DNA from: Bryopsis sp. KO-2023
Lineage: Eukaryota; Chlorophyta; Ulvophyceae; Bryopsidales; Bryopsidaceae
NCBI GenBank assembly: GCA_030272585.1
Contig: BSYQ01000001.1
Coordinates: forward strand, 3,100,001 to 3,164,000
DNA length: 64,000 nt
Direction of reading: 5' to 3'
Within the stretch, counting starts at the first letter, position 1; every line of letters starts with the position of its first letter. The notes below the pieces were generated by a model. It was given only the letters and a program-made list of their open reading frames with translations. It did no database searches and was not told the DNA's origin. Positions 11,385 through 24,196 of the stretch are shown here, in pieces. The position numbers were made by a program, and so were the translations under genes.

Positions 11385-13726
11385 TCACTTAAAAGTCATT
11401 TGATTTTCAACCTTAGCATTGGCATTCGATCCAATGTTCCGTAAAGTCCTGGCTATCAACTCAAAACTCGTAAACGTTATTGCGGCGGCCGGCACCGTCC
11501 TCAACAAATTCACAGAAAGCCCTCTGTAGAACCCCCGCATCCCAGCCTCCCTGTTCAACGCCCGGCACGTCTCCCTGAATCCCTTGAAGGGGCCCGTCCC
11601 TTTCACATGCATCATGGACCTCACCACCTCGTGGGGGTAGGTCAGCGTCGACGCCACCATCTTGGCCGTCGATGATGCAAAAATCAACTCAGGGATGGTC
11701 AGCTGCTCCGTCCGCTTGTTCCCCCTCGTCGCTATTCTCGATTTCGTGAATTCGTACAGAGGAAATTGAACTGCGACATGCAGCACCCCCAGCATGGAGG
11801 GTGCCAGACCGCTGTACAATCGACTGGCGCCCTCTTCCACCGTGATGCGTCTCAGGGCATCGAAGGTTCCCCGATAGCGTGGCCAAGAAACAGGCAGCCC
11901 CATGTCTTGCGTTTGGAGACGCGTTTTCACAACCCAAAGGGGGTTGGTGGCGAACACTGTGGCCACTCCAGCACCCGCTGCTGACACGAGATGGTTACCT
12001 GCTTGCCCACGCACTGAGAAACAAAAAAACACAGAGGGGAGCAAGAAATCAACTCATTGATGAATGAAATAAGAAAAAAAAAAGAAGAAAAAAAAGAGCC
12101 ACTAGGGGGGGTAAGACATCGCATTTCCCCAATTTCTGCCAAGATTTTCAACCAATAAAGGTATTCAATTAATGTGTGAAAGCAACATGCAGCTGGGATG
12201 CTCCTGCTCAATGATAATAATCAAACTGTATACACACATACATGCGCATCCCACCATTCTGATGAATGAAATTTTCTCAAGCTAGTCTGGAAAAGACTGG
12301 CCCGATTTCTTAAAGAAAACCAGAGCCCATCAAGATTCAAACCATCAATCAATCAATATCCATGACTATCCCAGCACACAATGCATATATCATTCCTCAC
12401 GACAGCACGCACTTACTTCCGGACCTCTGTGGCATTGCTATTTTCAACTTCTCATATACAAAAAAATATACCTGTCCAACACAAAAAAACAACAATTTAA
12501 TCACGTACAACATAACTCCCTTCGCAATTCTACCTTTTCCAGGAGCCGAATATATTTCCTTGCAAAAGAAATAAACCAAAAAAAAAAAAGAGGGGGGGGC
12601 GCATCCAGCCCATGAAAAACAGATGCAATGATAGCCCTGTTTTGAATTATTTCTGCACCATGAAACGCAAATGCAGTGGAAGATGGTGGAGTAACTTACT
12701 GCCCAATTAGGAATTAGTGCCACCAATGTGGGTGAGAGCCCCCGATAGAGACCCTTCACTCCTTCCACTCGGACAATTCTGGATATTCCCCCTGCTCCGA
12801 TAATCACCAAAGCCAACACCACAAAACACATTAAAAAGCTCTTTCGTCGCCTACTTTAAGTTTTTTGCTACTTCCAGCATTCCCCCCCCCCCCCCCTCTT
12901 GGAAATCAAATTCAGATCCAGAAACATCTGTTTTTCTGAAGATGATAGTTGATTTAATTTCGGTTTGTTCCGCTTGTGTTAGGTACTAAAGAAAAAAAGA
13001 AACCTAACCAAAACAACAAACACTGTCTTTTTTCCTGAAAAAAATAATGCATGACAGTCTCAAAATTGTTTCAATATTAGACAGAGATTCGGTTGTGAGT
13101 TTGAAAAGAAAGTTGGAGGTTTGGAGCCTACCTGACAACCCCATGTATTGAACCCCAGCTTCTGCGGATTGAACTTGAAGCCTAGTCTTCAAGACATCCA
13201 AAGGGCAGACAACCGTTGCGGTGATGGCACCTGCATTCATTTCGTTTCATTTGTCAGCATGGGTGGATTTTTCCCTTCTTTTATTTAATTAAAAAAATCT
13301 TCAAATTTGCACACACATGGAAGGAATTGATAGCGCTCGGTTGAAGCTCACCAGCAATTGCCCCTGATATCGAGCTGACCTTCTCCTCGTCCAGCACCTG
13401 AATCGCCCCAGCAACGTTCGTAAAAGATAATCAACACCCTGTGGATGTTTCTGCAACAGGGGTGCGCGAAGCTCGATGCTTTCTCGTGCAGGGTCAACGA
13501 AGTTCTGCAGCATTTTTTCTCTTCTGTTTTTTTTTTTTTTTGCCCTCAAATTTGGGTTCACCTGGCGCTGGGCATATACCATGTTTTCGTGCGCATCTGT
13601 TGTTGCCGCTGGACCTTCCGCTGTAGATTGCGAAAGGGCGACGCAGCTTGCTTTCGGGCAGAAAAGGGAAAAGGGTTTGACACGGCGGGCAGGCAAGAGG
13701 AACTTCCAACACCTCCGCAAAAACAT
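11385..13726 (-). CDS. Mitochondrial carrier family protein, NAD+/nucleotide (NDT-like) type
   Basis: Six exons give 361 residues: 13726-13562, 13397-13352, 13230-13132, 12791-12700, 12471-12417, 12013-11385; phases close. Three carrier repeats are complete. Their signature motifs are PLDVLK, PLWVVK and PHEVVR. The Trp in the second motif and the contexts LSPTLVALIPNWAVYFFVYE, GAGVATVFATNPLWVVKTRL and YPHEVVRSMM are typical of the NAD+/pyrimidine-nucleotide/folate subgroup (plant NDT1/NDT2, yeast YIA6, SLC25A32/33/36). Plant NDTs exchange NAD+ for AMP or ADP across the mitochondrial or plastid envelope. The N-terminus, MFLRRCWKFLLPARR, is basic and Ser-rich and may be a presequence. Substrate cannot be read directly. 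The first exon and its junction (VYAQRQ to VLDEEK) rest on phase and splice sites only. Confidence 0.9.
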
Positions 13727-14484
13727 TACTCACAGTATCTCCTGCCATGTACAAAATGACGCACCCAAGATTCTGTCCAAACATGTTTGTGTCTATATTT
13801 GGACCAGTTTCTGGGTGACATCTGACATCCTCTCAGTTTCCACCCCCCTGCAATCAAACCACCAAGAGACCTCCTGTCTTGGACCGAAGAAAATCACGTG
13901 GGGTGGTGGGATCCATTGGACGGATAATGGGAAAGATATGAGGGGTGAACATTGTTGGTTGTTTGTTTGGAGTTGTATGGGTGACGTTTCACACAAGCAT
14001 TGGCTGCCAAAAAATAGATATTTTGAACATATCGATTTCTGTCTCAAACTTTGGATCTAATTCCTCACCACAAGCAAGGTCACCACACCTTCACTGTGGC
14101 ACCACCACACCATTGATGAGATTAAATCCCAATTCCTCTGCCAAAATCTACCCCTCCACCGAAGAAAAACAAAGAACCTTGCCAAACAAATTTGCAGAAG
14201 CCCCACCTTGCCCCCAAAAAAGAAAAGAAAAAAAAGGAAGCAAGTATTCTACAATAAACCTGCACTACTACTCACTGCTGAAGGAAAACACCAAAAATTC
14301 TCCAATTTGTGGACTGGAAACCCCAAGAAAAATTGGCTCATCTTGTTGGGCCCCCTAGAGTACATATATGTATCGATGCGGTCATCTATATTGATAAAGG
14401 GATTCTGCTGGCGGCCACTTCCTCCCCCCCCCCCCCCCCCCCCTTGTCCAGAAACCTTCCTTCTGGCACTATTGGATGCGGTGT
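13727..14484. other. Spacer with a long poly-C tract
   Basis: No gene is seen. An uninterrupted C tract of about 20 bases lies at 14424-14443, just downstream of the DCAF12 stop codon. Confidence 0.5.
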
Positions 14485-16961
14485 TCATTCCCAAACCCCC
14501 ATATAGCAGCCTTTCAGCCCAGCAGACAACGGACCCCCACAAGCAAACATTCTTGATCTTGACCTGTCCCAGCAATGGGCGTACACAGCATTGCCAGTTT
14601 GAACTCCTTCCAGCAGGTGCCTGGAGGACGACAACCACACACACACACACACTCAATCAAAGAGGGATCGGTGTAAATTTCTAGCTTAGAGGGTAAATCA
14701 CAAAGGAAAAAAAGAGGAAGGAAGAACAGGAAACGACATTTTGAAAATTTCTAGTTGCGCTAACAACCCTACACCCGTCTACCCACCAAAATGGGCCATC
14801 TGTTTTTGTCCCCTCTCCAACCTCCAGATGATAATCAGTACGAACTGCTTTTCCTCTGCACACCGGCCGTTCCAGCTCCATGTAGCGCTGCGACCGTCGA
14901 ACATCTATGAACGAAATCCATCCATTCCCAGTGCCACAAGACAGTACGTCATCATGGTATTGAAGGGATCGTACGGAGAAGTCTGGGTGCACCAGCTCCA
15001 GTGCCCAGTATTGATGGTCCATTCTCAAGTCGACCATCGCTATCCAATCCCGGCACCCCACAGCCAAGAGGCTGTCCTTGACCGCCGTGCATGCAATTTC
15101 CGACCGATGGATGGAATTCAGCTCAAACTGGTGCAAATGGGCAACCCAAAAGATGCTCTCGGGACGAAAAAAAAGAAACCAACAAGATATGGTACTCGAT
15201 AATTTGGTGAAAATTTGAAATTTGGATTCATGGTACACCCCCCCCCCAAAAAAAAATAAAAAAAATAAGAAAGAATAAGGAAAACCTGCGTGAAGATCTC
15301 AAACTCACCTCTGACATGCATTCAAGTCGGTCAGGGTCCCAAGTGCGAATTTTACCATCCAGGCTGACAGAGATTATAGCATTTTCCGCTTTGCAATATT
15401 TTACATCCCGAACTTTGGCCTTGAAACAGCACGAAACGACATCTCAAAACACCAGCCCCACCAAACATGATTTGATTGTAAATATATCCATCTATTTTTC
15501 ACAAAAAAAAACTGGAAAACACCCATGTTATTCAATTCCGGAAATCCCATCCATCAATGCACCCATTCAATCCATGAAACAGACCAACCCTTGGTTCAAC
15601 AATGGAGAAAAAAAACACCTCAATATAAAAAATATAATACATACAGCGAAGCCATGTCTTCCCAACAGTGTTTTTGTTTTTTTTTTTCCCTAGAAAGACT
15701 CTCCAATCAACGGAACTTAAAAACGAACATGGTATCACGATGTCAAGATTTTTCCAATACCTCGTGGCTGTCAGTGGTGGAATGCTCTCCAACGGGGCCT
15801 GCTACGGGCCCCAATGTCGGATCAAACTTCCAAATTTTGACACTCTTGTCACGGGATCCTTGAGCGAAGAAAGCCAACAGTCATTAGGGGCACCACTTTC
15901 TTTTTCTCTCCAGAGGATGGGAAGACATCCATTTCGAAGGAAAACCTTCGCCAAACACATATCGTTGGAGCTGTGATTGGTGGGGGAAAGAATTTAGAAA
16001 GAAAGGAAGAAAGGAGCATATTGCTTTCATTAAACCGACATGTCAAATGAAGTGAGCTAGCGACATTGGAAGACTGGGCATTTCCAGTGGAAAATCTTGG
16101 TTGAACTTCAGTTGGGGAGCGATGCGTTATCTACCTGAAACAAAATGCTCGTCGTCCAGCCAGTCCATCCCAAATACCCAGTCTCGGTGGCCCTGTCGAG
16201 CGGGACAGCACACGAAAATAAGTGGTTTGTCGGCAGCTCCATCTTTGTAACGGAACGTAAAACTTCTTCAGCAGGGCAATAGGTGTAACGCTGTCTCACC
16301 TCGAACAGTTGTTGACGCGTCAAGCCTTGGGTGTCGAACACAGCGCACTGCTTTGGGTCGGGCCCTCCGGTCGCCACCAGAGTCTCAGAGGGATTCAACA
16401 CAACCGAGTGTATACCACAGACGTCACGCCCCACTGCCTCAGCCGTCGCTGCTTCGTTTCCAAGCGATATTTTAGAAAACACCTTTCCGTCGACGTCTAA
16501 TTTCAAGAGCTGGTTGCATTTCGTCCCAACCAGCACCGTCGCGCCGTCCAGCCACGCCTGGGAAACCGTCGCACACCAAGAAATCAGAATCTCAACGAGC
16601 TCGCTGTACACCCCGTCGATCGACCACTCCAGACACCACCTCACCGCCGCAAATGCCTTGTCATATCCTTGGCTGTCGAACTCGCGCTCGTTGATTACTG
16701 AAAGCTGACGTCCGAAAAACCGTTCCTTTGCTTGCTGAATGAGGTTGGCCCTGCGTCCGCAAATACAACTCATCGCAAGCCACGACGGCGAAAAAGCATT
16801 CGTGAAGCAACGGCGACATACCCTCGCACAATGCCAACCTCGCGCTCCCTCACGTATCGAAGCGCGAATGGCTCCACTCGCTCCCCCACTCCAACCACCC
16901 CCGTCTCTTCTCGTTCTTCGTCAGACTCCCCAAACAGTTTGCGTTTCCTTCCAAAAGGCAT
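14485..16961 (-). CDS. DCAF12: DCAF12-like WD40 protein
   Basis: Eight exons give 429 residues: 16961-16822, 16750-16645, 16557-16300, 16192-16135, 15858-15761, 15419-15309, 15157-14775, 14620-14485; phases close. Human DCAF12 has 453. Aligned blocks are KAFAAAWLDGATVLVGTKC, VCGIHSVVLNPSETLVATGG, GHRDWVFGMDWLDDEHFVSG followed by SRDKSVKIW, NAIISVSLDGKIRTW, SVRSLQYHDDVLSCGTGNG, and the diagnostic last exon NAVYAHCWDRSRSRMFACGG ... GVWE. These form a beta-propeller. DCAF12 is a substrate receptor of the CUL4-DDB1 ubiquitin ligase that reads C-terminal glutamate degrons in animals. The gene is head to head with TXNDC9, start codons 391 bp apart. Confidence 0.93.
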
Positions 16962-17352
16962 GCCCCGTGTCGATCGACTGCACAGACCCCCTTTCTACAA
17001 TAAACCAGCGCGATCGCTGCTCTAGACGCGCTGTTATGGACAGAGTTATGGACAGATTCGCGACAAACCCATAATTCATCATTCGAAACGATGGATTCGC
17101 TTATCAATGTTCGGTTTCCGTATCTTCTTTTATCAAACGCGTTCCCCTAATTCACAGTTTCGCGAAGCCCCGATTTTTGTTGCGACCACCAAGACAATAA
17201 AAAACCTTCCCTGACGGACGTATCGAAAATGGTAAAAAGCGTTTTGCAAAGGTGGAACGAGCTTTCCCCCCCCCCTTCCCAGTCTAAATTTTCGTCGTTG
17301 AGAGCGTTCTGCGTGGTTGCGACTGTAGGATGCTCAGCAGTTCAACTCGACG
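16962..17352. promoter_or_regulatory. Bidirectional promoter region, DCAF12 / TXNDC9
   Basis: Only 391 bp separate two divergent start codons, so both promoters and both 5' untranslated regions must lie here. The part nearest the DCAF12 start is GC-richer than most spacers. I see no clear TATA box. Confidence 0.5.
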
Positions 17353-18387
17353 ATGCAATCCTTGGCCTATGGAGAGGCCATGCTCGCTGCAGCGAAAGAC
17401 TACAAAGAGGTTGGGAGCGAAAATAAACGCCCTTTAGTGGAACTTCCAGCGAAAGTCGAGCATGCAGGGCGTTTTGGTGTGGGGAAAACTTGGTTGAGAT
17501 TTTGTTGCATGCAATTGCAGGAAGTCCTGAACGAGGAGAACGCAGCGGGCCCTGGCTACGACCCGTTGGATGTTGACGACTATCTTGACGACCCTGAGTT
17601 GGAGCGGCTGCATGCCGAGAGGCTGAGTCAGCTGAAGGAGGAAGGAGAGAAACGAGCCAAGGAAAGGAGTCTGAAAGAGAAAGGCCACGGAACTTATCGA
17701 GAAATCGATGAGGGGGAGTTTTTGGAGGTGGTGACCAAGACGGAAAGGGTGGTGTGCCATTTTTTCCAAGGCTCTTTCGAGCGATGCAAGATCATGGACA
17801 AGCATATGAACCAGCTTTGCGAGAAATATTTTGGAACGAGGTTCATAAAGCTGTGCGCCCAGGTGGGGGGGAAAGTGACATCCACAAGGAATGCTATGCT
17901 TTCGTTTTGAGATGTCTCAGTACCGAATTGGAACATGAGGGTTGCATGTTGAGACAAATTCCTCATTTTTTATATCACTGTACGAAGGGAGTATTATTGG
18001 GAGAATCATATTTCTATTTGGATATTTGGATCCGTGGCTGTGATGGAACCCCATTACAATTCTTAGTGCATGGAGGGTTTTGATCCTCTCCTGGTTTTCG
18101 CTGCATTCCAACAGGATGCACCCTTTTTTGCCACGAAACTGGATATTCAAGTTTTGCCCTGCGTTGTGCTTTTCGTGGGTGGAGTGGCAGCAGACCGCAT
18201 AGTGGGATTCAGCGAATTGGGCGAGAAAGACAACTTTTCCACAGCCTCCTTGGAAAAAAGGCTGATGCAGTCGGGGGTAATTGTGGAAAACAAGCCAAAG
18301 GGAGAGGTGGTCCGACCTTCCGTCCGAAAAGGATTTGGGATGGAGGAGCTGGGTTCAGACGACGAAAGCTCCGATTTCGACGATTGA
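17353..18387 (+). CDS. TXNDC9: Thioredoxin-domain protein 9 (phosducin-like PLP3)
   Basis: Three exons give 223 residues: 17353-17409, 17521-17862, 18115-18387. Human TXNDC9 has 226. The N-terminal helix carries DDPELERLHAERLSQLK; the phosducin signature GHGTYREIDEGEFLEVVTK leads into the thioredoxin fold: VVCHFFQGSFERCKIMDKH, RFIKLCAQDAPFFATKLDIQ, VLPCVVLFVGG, RIVGFSELG, then an acidic end SDDESSDFDD. As in the family there is no CxxC active site, so it is not a redox enzyme; PLP3 proteins are co-chaperones of the CCT chaperonin in actin and tubulin folding. Confidence 0.96.
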
Positions 18388-18928
18388 GTGTGGTTGGTGT
18401 ATTGAAGATTCTGAGAGGTTAGGTAGGGCTGACGTCCACTGGGGTCAATAGAAACGGCAGGAAGTTTGGCAATCCTGTGCCGGTTGGATGATTCTGTAAA
18501 CAAGAGAGATTGCACATTCTGGTGGAGGGTAGTGAACAGCACAGCAAATTTATCTGCAGGTTACTTACTGGAAGGGAAGGCACCGAGGCTTAGTTGAATA
18601 TTAGGGTTTTCAGTTTCCCAACCCATATTCCAATTCCTTTCTGACAAGGACAGTATGGCTGCACTGGCAGTCGCTTTCCAACCCCATAGGATTAGAAAAA
18701 TGTATTTTAGGGGGTCGATGAGATTGTATGGGATGTATGGGAAGCACCATTGTTGAAGTGCTGTGTTTTGTAAAGGAATGATATCTTTTCCGATCATCAT
18801 CCGCATTTTCAGAATAGTGTGCCAACAGCGAAATAAGCAACACAGATAGGAACCATCAATCATCATCGCTAAAAAACCCCAAAATAGAGCTCAACTACAC
18901 AGTCGACCACCCTCCCTCCCTCAATTAT
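18388..18928. other. Convergent 3' spacer
   Basis: It separates the stop codons of TXNDC9 (+) and SFSWAP (-). No gene is seen. Confidence 0.5.
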
Positions 18929-21900
18929 CTACCGCACTCTTTTTCTCGACCCCCTTCCACCACCACCATCTGAATCACTGGATGTTGATGTGGATCTCCG
19001 CCGCCTGTGACCAGAATGCCTGTCACCCTTTCGCTTGTGCCTCTTGTGCTTGCTTCGACCAGAACTCCTCTTTCGATGCTCTGACGATTCTCTGTCGTCT
19101 CGGTGCCTTTTTCTCAAAGATTGTCTTGGGCTCGTGGAGCGCCGTTTCGATTTCCGGTCGTGGGAACCCCCATCCTCCTGACCATTAGCAGAATTGGATG
19201 CAGAAGGCTGGGCTCTGCTGATTACCTAAAATGACCAAGCTTATATCATCAGCTCTCATGCAGACATATCTGGTTTCCCTCCCACCCACCCCTTCTCGGT
19301 GGTGCCCAAAAAATACAAAAACATGATGATAACCCGAGCAATTCAACAGTCGCCCCCATTCCCCCGAAGCCACAGCATATGTCGACAAATTTGCTCCACA
19401 AGAATGCGTGCCTTTCATCCTTGCAAACTCATGTAGCATCAGGTGCTCACTCAACACTGGGCCTTATTCTTAGCTCAGCAAGGTAAGCATGTCGGTTGTG
19501 GGGTTACCTGGGTAGGATCTCGCAGGGTGGCAACAAAAGCTTCTTGATGTCGCTTTGCATGTTCAGCAGCTGAAGACACCACTTCCGTCAATGCAGGCAA
19601 TTCGCTGGGTGGGCAAGGCAGGGGCCCAGCGCCCACACACACAGGGAACTCGTTGCTGTCACTTCCACACTCCTTCTCGTCACCCACGATGGACCCATCA
19701 TCATCGTCATTCAAAAAGGCTTGTCGATGATCCAACACAGCTCTGGCCCGTTGAGTTCGCCGTGCCACCTCAGACCTCAGCTTTTCTGCCTGGGTCTTTT
19801 CCAGCAACATCCGTGCTTTCAACCTTAACAGAAAAAACACTTGAAACCTCAAGACAGAGAATTCCCCTCCTTTTCTGAAATCTCTCTTTGATGCAATTCA
19901 TCAAAGAGTGCAGAATCTTGTCATTAGTCATTCGGAGGACCTACTCGATCGATATCATTCCAGCCCTAGTTGTTCCTAACGTTTTGTCCCTGAAAACCAT
20001 CTGATTTTTCTCCTACCTTCTCTGAGCTCGCTTCTCTTCCGCTGACAATTGTCTGTTGGTTTGTGGTGGGGACTCCACCTTCCGGGGTTGGGTTTGGTTT
20101 GCTTGGCTTGATTCCTGGAACAAGAAAAACATGCATAGCACGTCACATACCCAGTAAAAACAAAAGCCGTTTAAAGTCGCCAGGGACGGTTCCTATGTGC
20201 GACATGGGGAGGGTTGGTTTAGGGTTGCGCGAGCGACCGGCATAGGGCACATTCGTCGGACATGGGACCACGGTCCTTGGCGACTTTTAACGAGACGTAG
20301 TAAAGACATCACCACCAAACCGTCTAAAATTAGCACAGCCATAAGGGCAAGGAAGTGTGCATACCTCTGCTTTGTTCTGTGGCGAAGTCACCATGTCACC
20401 ATCTGTCAATTTCGAAGCTGCGCTTGTGCCATTCGGCATTCGTTCTGTGTTTGTGTCCTCATCAGGCTTGCTTTCTGTCTGACTGGGGGTGCCAGACTTC
20501 GCATCCACTTGCTCTGGATGATCTGCATCCTCTTTCTTGGGAACTTTTGCACCAAACCTTGGATTCGCCTTGATTACAGCCAAGTGTGGACCCTCGCCTG
20601 AATGAGCACCACATAAAGAATTTCTTCATGATCGGCCAAATTCACAGACAGATGATTTGAAAAACAAGGCTGAAAGAGAGAAGAAAAGATTGGAAAGGGT
20701 AAAGGAAAAAAAACCTACCAACGCAACGAGGCGGAGAAGGCGTCTGCTTTCCACCAATCGTCGGTCGTTCTCCTGGAGAATCTCTTTTTTGGCGCTCTGG
20801 TATGAATGGTTTCTTTTGCTCGCACTGGAGGAGGCCCGATTCTTTTGCTGGTTGGTGTTCCACCTGCTCAGCAGCTTTCGAATCACACCCCAAAAGTGGC
20901 AGAGCGGTCGGAGCAGCAGCAACAGGTTCTCGATTGACTCCATCGATTGCACCAGCATCCCAAGACGAGAAAACTTCTTCGGCAATTTCTTGGCCCAGCG
21001 CTCTTATCAGATGCCTCCTGTACAAACGCAGCGGAAAAAACAAAAAACAAAAAAAACGCCAGTCACAAACCATCGCACAAATCATGCAAGGAAAGCCACC
21101 ACCATAAGGTATCAAATATGGCGGCAATTATTCATTTTTGTCGCTAATTGGCAAAAAACCACACTACTTCACTGTCTTTCCAAAGCAAACTCTCCCTGTG
21201 TCCGATTCCTTAACGCCAGCACTGAAATACCCCACAGTCCGTCGACTGAAACTCACAGCAACTTCTGTATGGGTAGCTTCGCAAGTTGCCGTACTATCTA
21301 CCATAGGGATCGTCGTTGGGATGAAACCGCTCTTCTCCGGTTGGAATCGCTCAACACTCACTTGTATTCAGGGTGATGGGGGTGCCAGGGAAGCATGAAC
21401 CCAAACTTCGGGTTGGTTTTCTCTCTAGCACGAACAACTCTCTCGAATCGAACGCCGTTTCGCTGCAACATCACACAACACCCCCCCTCAGCTCCCGCTA
21501 CCCTCCACCAATCGCAACCGCATCTTTTTTCCGAAAAACAACAACTTCCTCTGGACTCCGTCCAGTGGGTATTTCACTATGCTTCGTGTTTTTTTTCCTT
21601 AGTTGTGCCTTTGTTTCTCTTCTTTCTTTTTTTTCCTTTCTCTTCCTTCGTTTTTCTTTCTTTTTTGTCTTTTCGTTTTGTCTGGAATGAAATCCAGGCG
21701 TGTTACCTCACGCCTCGTCCATGACTAAACTCCAGACCTCTCCAACTTGAAACACACAGAGAGATTCAGAGAGAGCAGGCTCTCATTGGGCAGAACAACG
21801 CTCTCGGCCAAAGGAGTGAGACAACCTCTCCCACACAGGCACCGCTTCAGCACCCGAAATCGCAATTCTTTCTTTCTTTCGGCCTCCTGTCATTGACACA

Positions 21901-23894
21901 TTCGCCGCATTCCCCTTCACGTTACGAGGGAAGAACGGGGGCAGACCGTCAGCCCTGACAACCATCCTCTCGGCATTTCCTACCTGGATGAATAGAATCA
22001 GCTTCTCCACAATGCCTCTGGTTTCTGCGGAGAGCTGTCCATCCACCTCCGGAACATCGTCGACGCCCGGTACACCAGGTTCAGGCGACGCACCCCCATC
22101 TTTCCCCCTCTCATTCTCTTCCTTGCAATCGTTGTCAGCCTCCATCTCCGCACTGTCCATGGAAGAAGCATTTTCTTTTTGCATTTGGATATCCAAGGCG
22201 TCGTGTTCTGGGGAAGATGCTGTCGGGGATGTCCCATCGCCTTCGCACCCGCCATCCAAATGGGCTATTTCATCGATCGGTTTGCCACCGTTGCTGTGAC
22301 AGACGGCCTCACTGTCCACTCTCTGGCCATCCTCGAAGGTTTGAGAGGGAAGCGGTTGTGGCAATGAGGATGAGGGTGTCTCCTCTTCGTGGCTTCCACA
22401 GCTGTTGTAAGACTGGAGGGGTTGGAGGGCACTAGGTAACGACCCTGACCTCTCTGCACCAACGACCCTGACTTCCTCATGTCGGCTGGATTCAGCAGCT
22501 TCTTTTCCATGGACATCCTCTTTTACGGGTGGTGATGCTGGCTGAAAGCACATCAAAGCGATCGGTAAAACATGAGCATGCATTTTTCATCGGAAAGACA
22601 TAGCAAATGTTTCGTGCGAGGGTGTCTTGGAAAAGAGAGATGGGTTCTTAAACTCGAGTTTCTCAGCAATAGGGGACGTACTTGTGGATTCTCTTCGACA
22701 AGCCATCGGTAGTATGTGAACATTTGATCGTCGGGTAGCAAGAATCTGAAATTCGGGTTGTTCCCTTGCTTGACCCGCAGCATCACCTCCGCTTGACCGC
22801 CAGCTTCACGAACAAACCGGGCGGTCTGGCTCATCAGCTGTAACAAATCACCCAAAGACAAAAAAACACCTCCTTTTTAGCAAAGGAGCACAAGTGCCAA
22901 CAAACCCCAAACCCCCCAGATGGCGATTCAAGCATTTCGTGGTGATAACAGCCGTTGGTTGGGAGCTTACCTTGTGAATTCTCTCTGATGTTGGGGTTGC
23001 ATTGATGAGATGCTCTGGGACTGCGAAGTCTGGCACGAAACAAGGCTCTGTGGGTACCCCTGGAAATATCAGCAGCACACCATCGGATATGACATTCCAC
23101 GTATCCACCTTGACATTGCAATTTTGAAATATGTCTGGAATTTGGGGGAATTCAGATCAATGAGTTTTTCAAGATGGAAGAGTGGCAAGCTGTCAGCATT
23201 ATTTATTTTTTAATACACCAGCACCCTATTATTATTGGGGAAAATTGGGATTTTGAAGGAAAAATATTGAAAGGAACTCACCTGATTTGGGGGTGTGGTG
23301 CATTTCCGATCCATAATCGTATGGGATTATGACACCCTTGGACCTTCTGTCCAGGTTCTCTTCCTCTTCTTCCTCTGCAAAGCAAATCCAGAAAAATGAC
23401 CTCACTTCACTCAAAAACTGTTTTGTTTCACACTAACGCGCGCAATTCGAAAAGAGTTTTGGAAAAAGATACTCTCCTTACGACAAGAAAACACCAAATC
23501 TTTGTCAAGGTTCGAACTTGGGTGAATTTTACCCACCCTCGGATACGCGCGCGTCGCTCATGTCCCTGTATCTCTCGAAATCCAGTTCTTCTCGGTCAAC
23601 GTCCCCCTCTTCGATCAAGAAACCACTTTCACGCTTCCTCGCCTCGTCAACCCCGGTATCTAAGAGTAAACGAACGTCGAAACGGTCCATAGTCACAGCC
23701 GGAGCGCTGGGATGCGGAACGAGGTGCTCCCCCCTCTCGATATACTCCGCGACCTCGGCATTATCAAAGACAGTCGCTGCCAGACCGAAGAGCTTCAGAG
23801 GTGCGGAGTCTACCTCAGTGCACCTGTCGATTCCAGCGAACCCTCCCCACTTTTCGGTCCTCCATTTTTTCCGACCTCTCCCGCCTCGCTCCAT
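18929..23894 (-). CDS. SFSWAP: Splicing factor SWAP homologue (DRY-EERY, two SURP, RS)
   Basis: Eleven exons give 890 residues: 23894-23537, 23374-23282, 23134-22971, 22837-22682, 22541-21984, 21462-21362, 21017-20719, 20597-20365, 20114-20017, 19823-19508, 19225-18929; all phases close. Human SFSWAP has 951. Domains in order: N-terminal DRY-EERY domain (MDRFDVRLLLD ... FERYRDM); SURP1 (ERIHKLMSQTARFVREAGGQ ... NPNFRFLLPDDQMFTYYRWL); an acidic Ser-rich linker; SURP2 (RGIVEKLILFIQRNGVRFE ... TNPKFGFMLPWHPHHPEYK), split by an intron in the same helix; a basic-acidic segment with SAEEKRAQRRLKARMLLEK; and an RS-type tail (RKRSSGRSKHKRHKRKG, RRRRSTSTSSDSD). SWAP proteins bind RNA-splicing partners through SURP domains and regulate alternative splicing, including their own. 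The gene is head to head with the small gene at 24197. Confidence 0.95.
20169..20291. mobile_element. Foldback (MITE-like) sequence in SFSWAP intron 8
   Basis: The outer ends are near-perfect inverted repeats: GTTTAAAGTCGCCA on the left against GTTAAAAGTCGCCA on the reverse strand at the right, extending inwards as GGGACGGT against AGGACCGT. Total length is about 123 bp. I see no clear target duplication. It could be a small non-autonomous transposon or an intronic hairpin. Confidence 0.5.
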
Positions 23895-24196
23895 CGAATG
23901 TCTCTCTGCTTTACGGAAACTCAACCCTCCTGTGTGTGTGCGCGACGTGCTGCGTGTCAAGTTCGTGTAGCTCCCTCCTTGTTTCGGATTCTGTATTTTC
24001 ACCTGTCTGCTTTTTTGCCACGTGTTCGTTTATCCACGTCGATTGTACGAAAGGGTGATTCTGGCATCGAGTCCGATAATTCGAAACGAGCCTCTTCCAC
24101 TCGTGCGGTAGTTTGTCAAGTCGTTTCTCCGCGACGGTGTGTTGGTAGCGAAAAGTTGGAGCGCTCGAAGTTGGTTTTTCTGGATCTGAAGTAGGG
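23895..24196. promoter_or_regulatory. Bidirectional promoter region, SFSWAP / small gene
   Basis: 302 bp lie between divergent start codons. It is less AT-rich than most spacers, and overlapping open frames on both strands here are most likely chance. Confidence 0.45.

Noticed and set aside
23518-24194. Overlapping 150- and 160-residue plus-strand ORFs
   Set aside because: Antisense of SFSWAP exon 1 and its promoter region.
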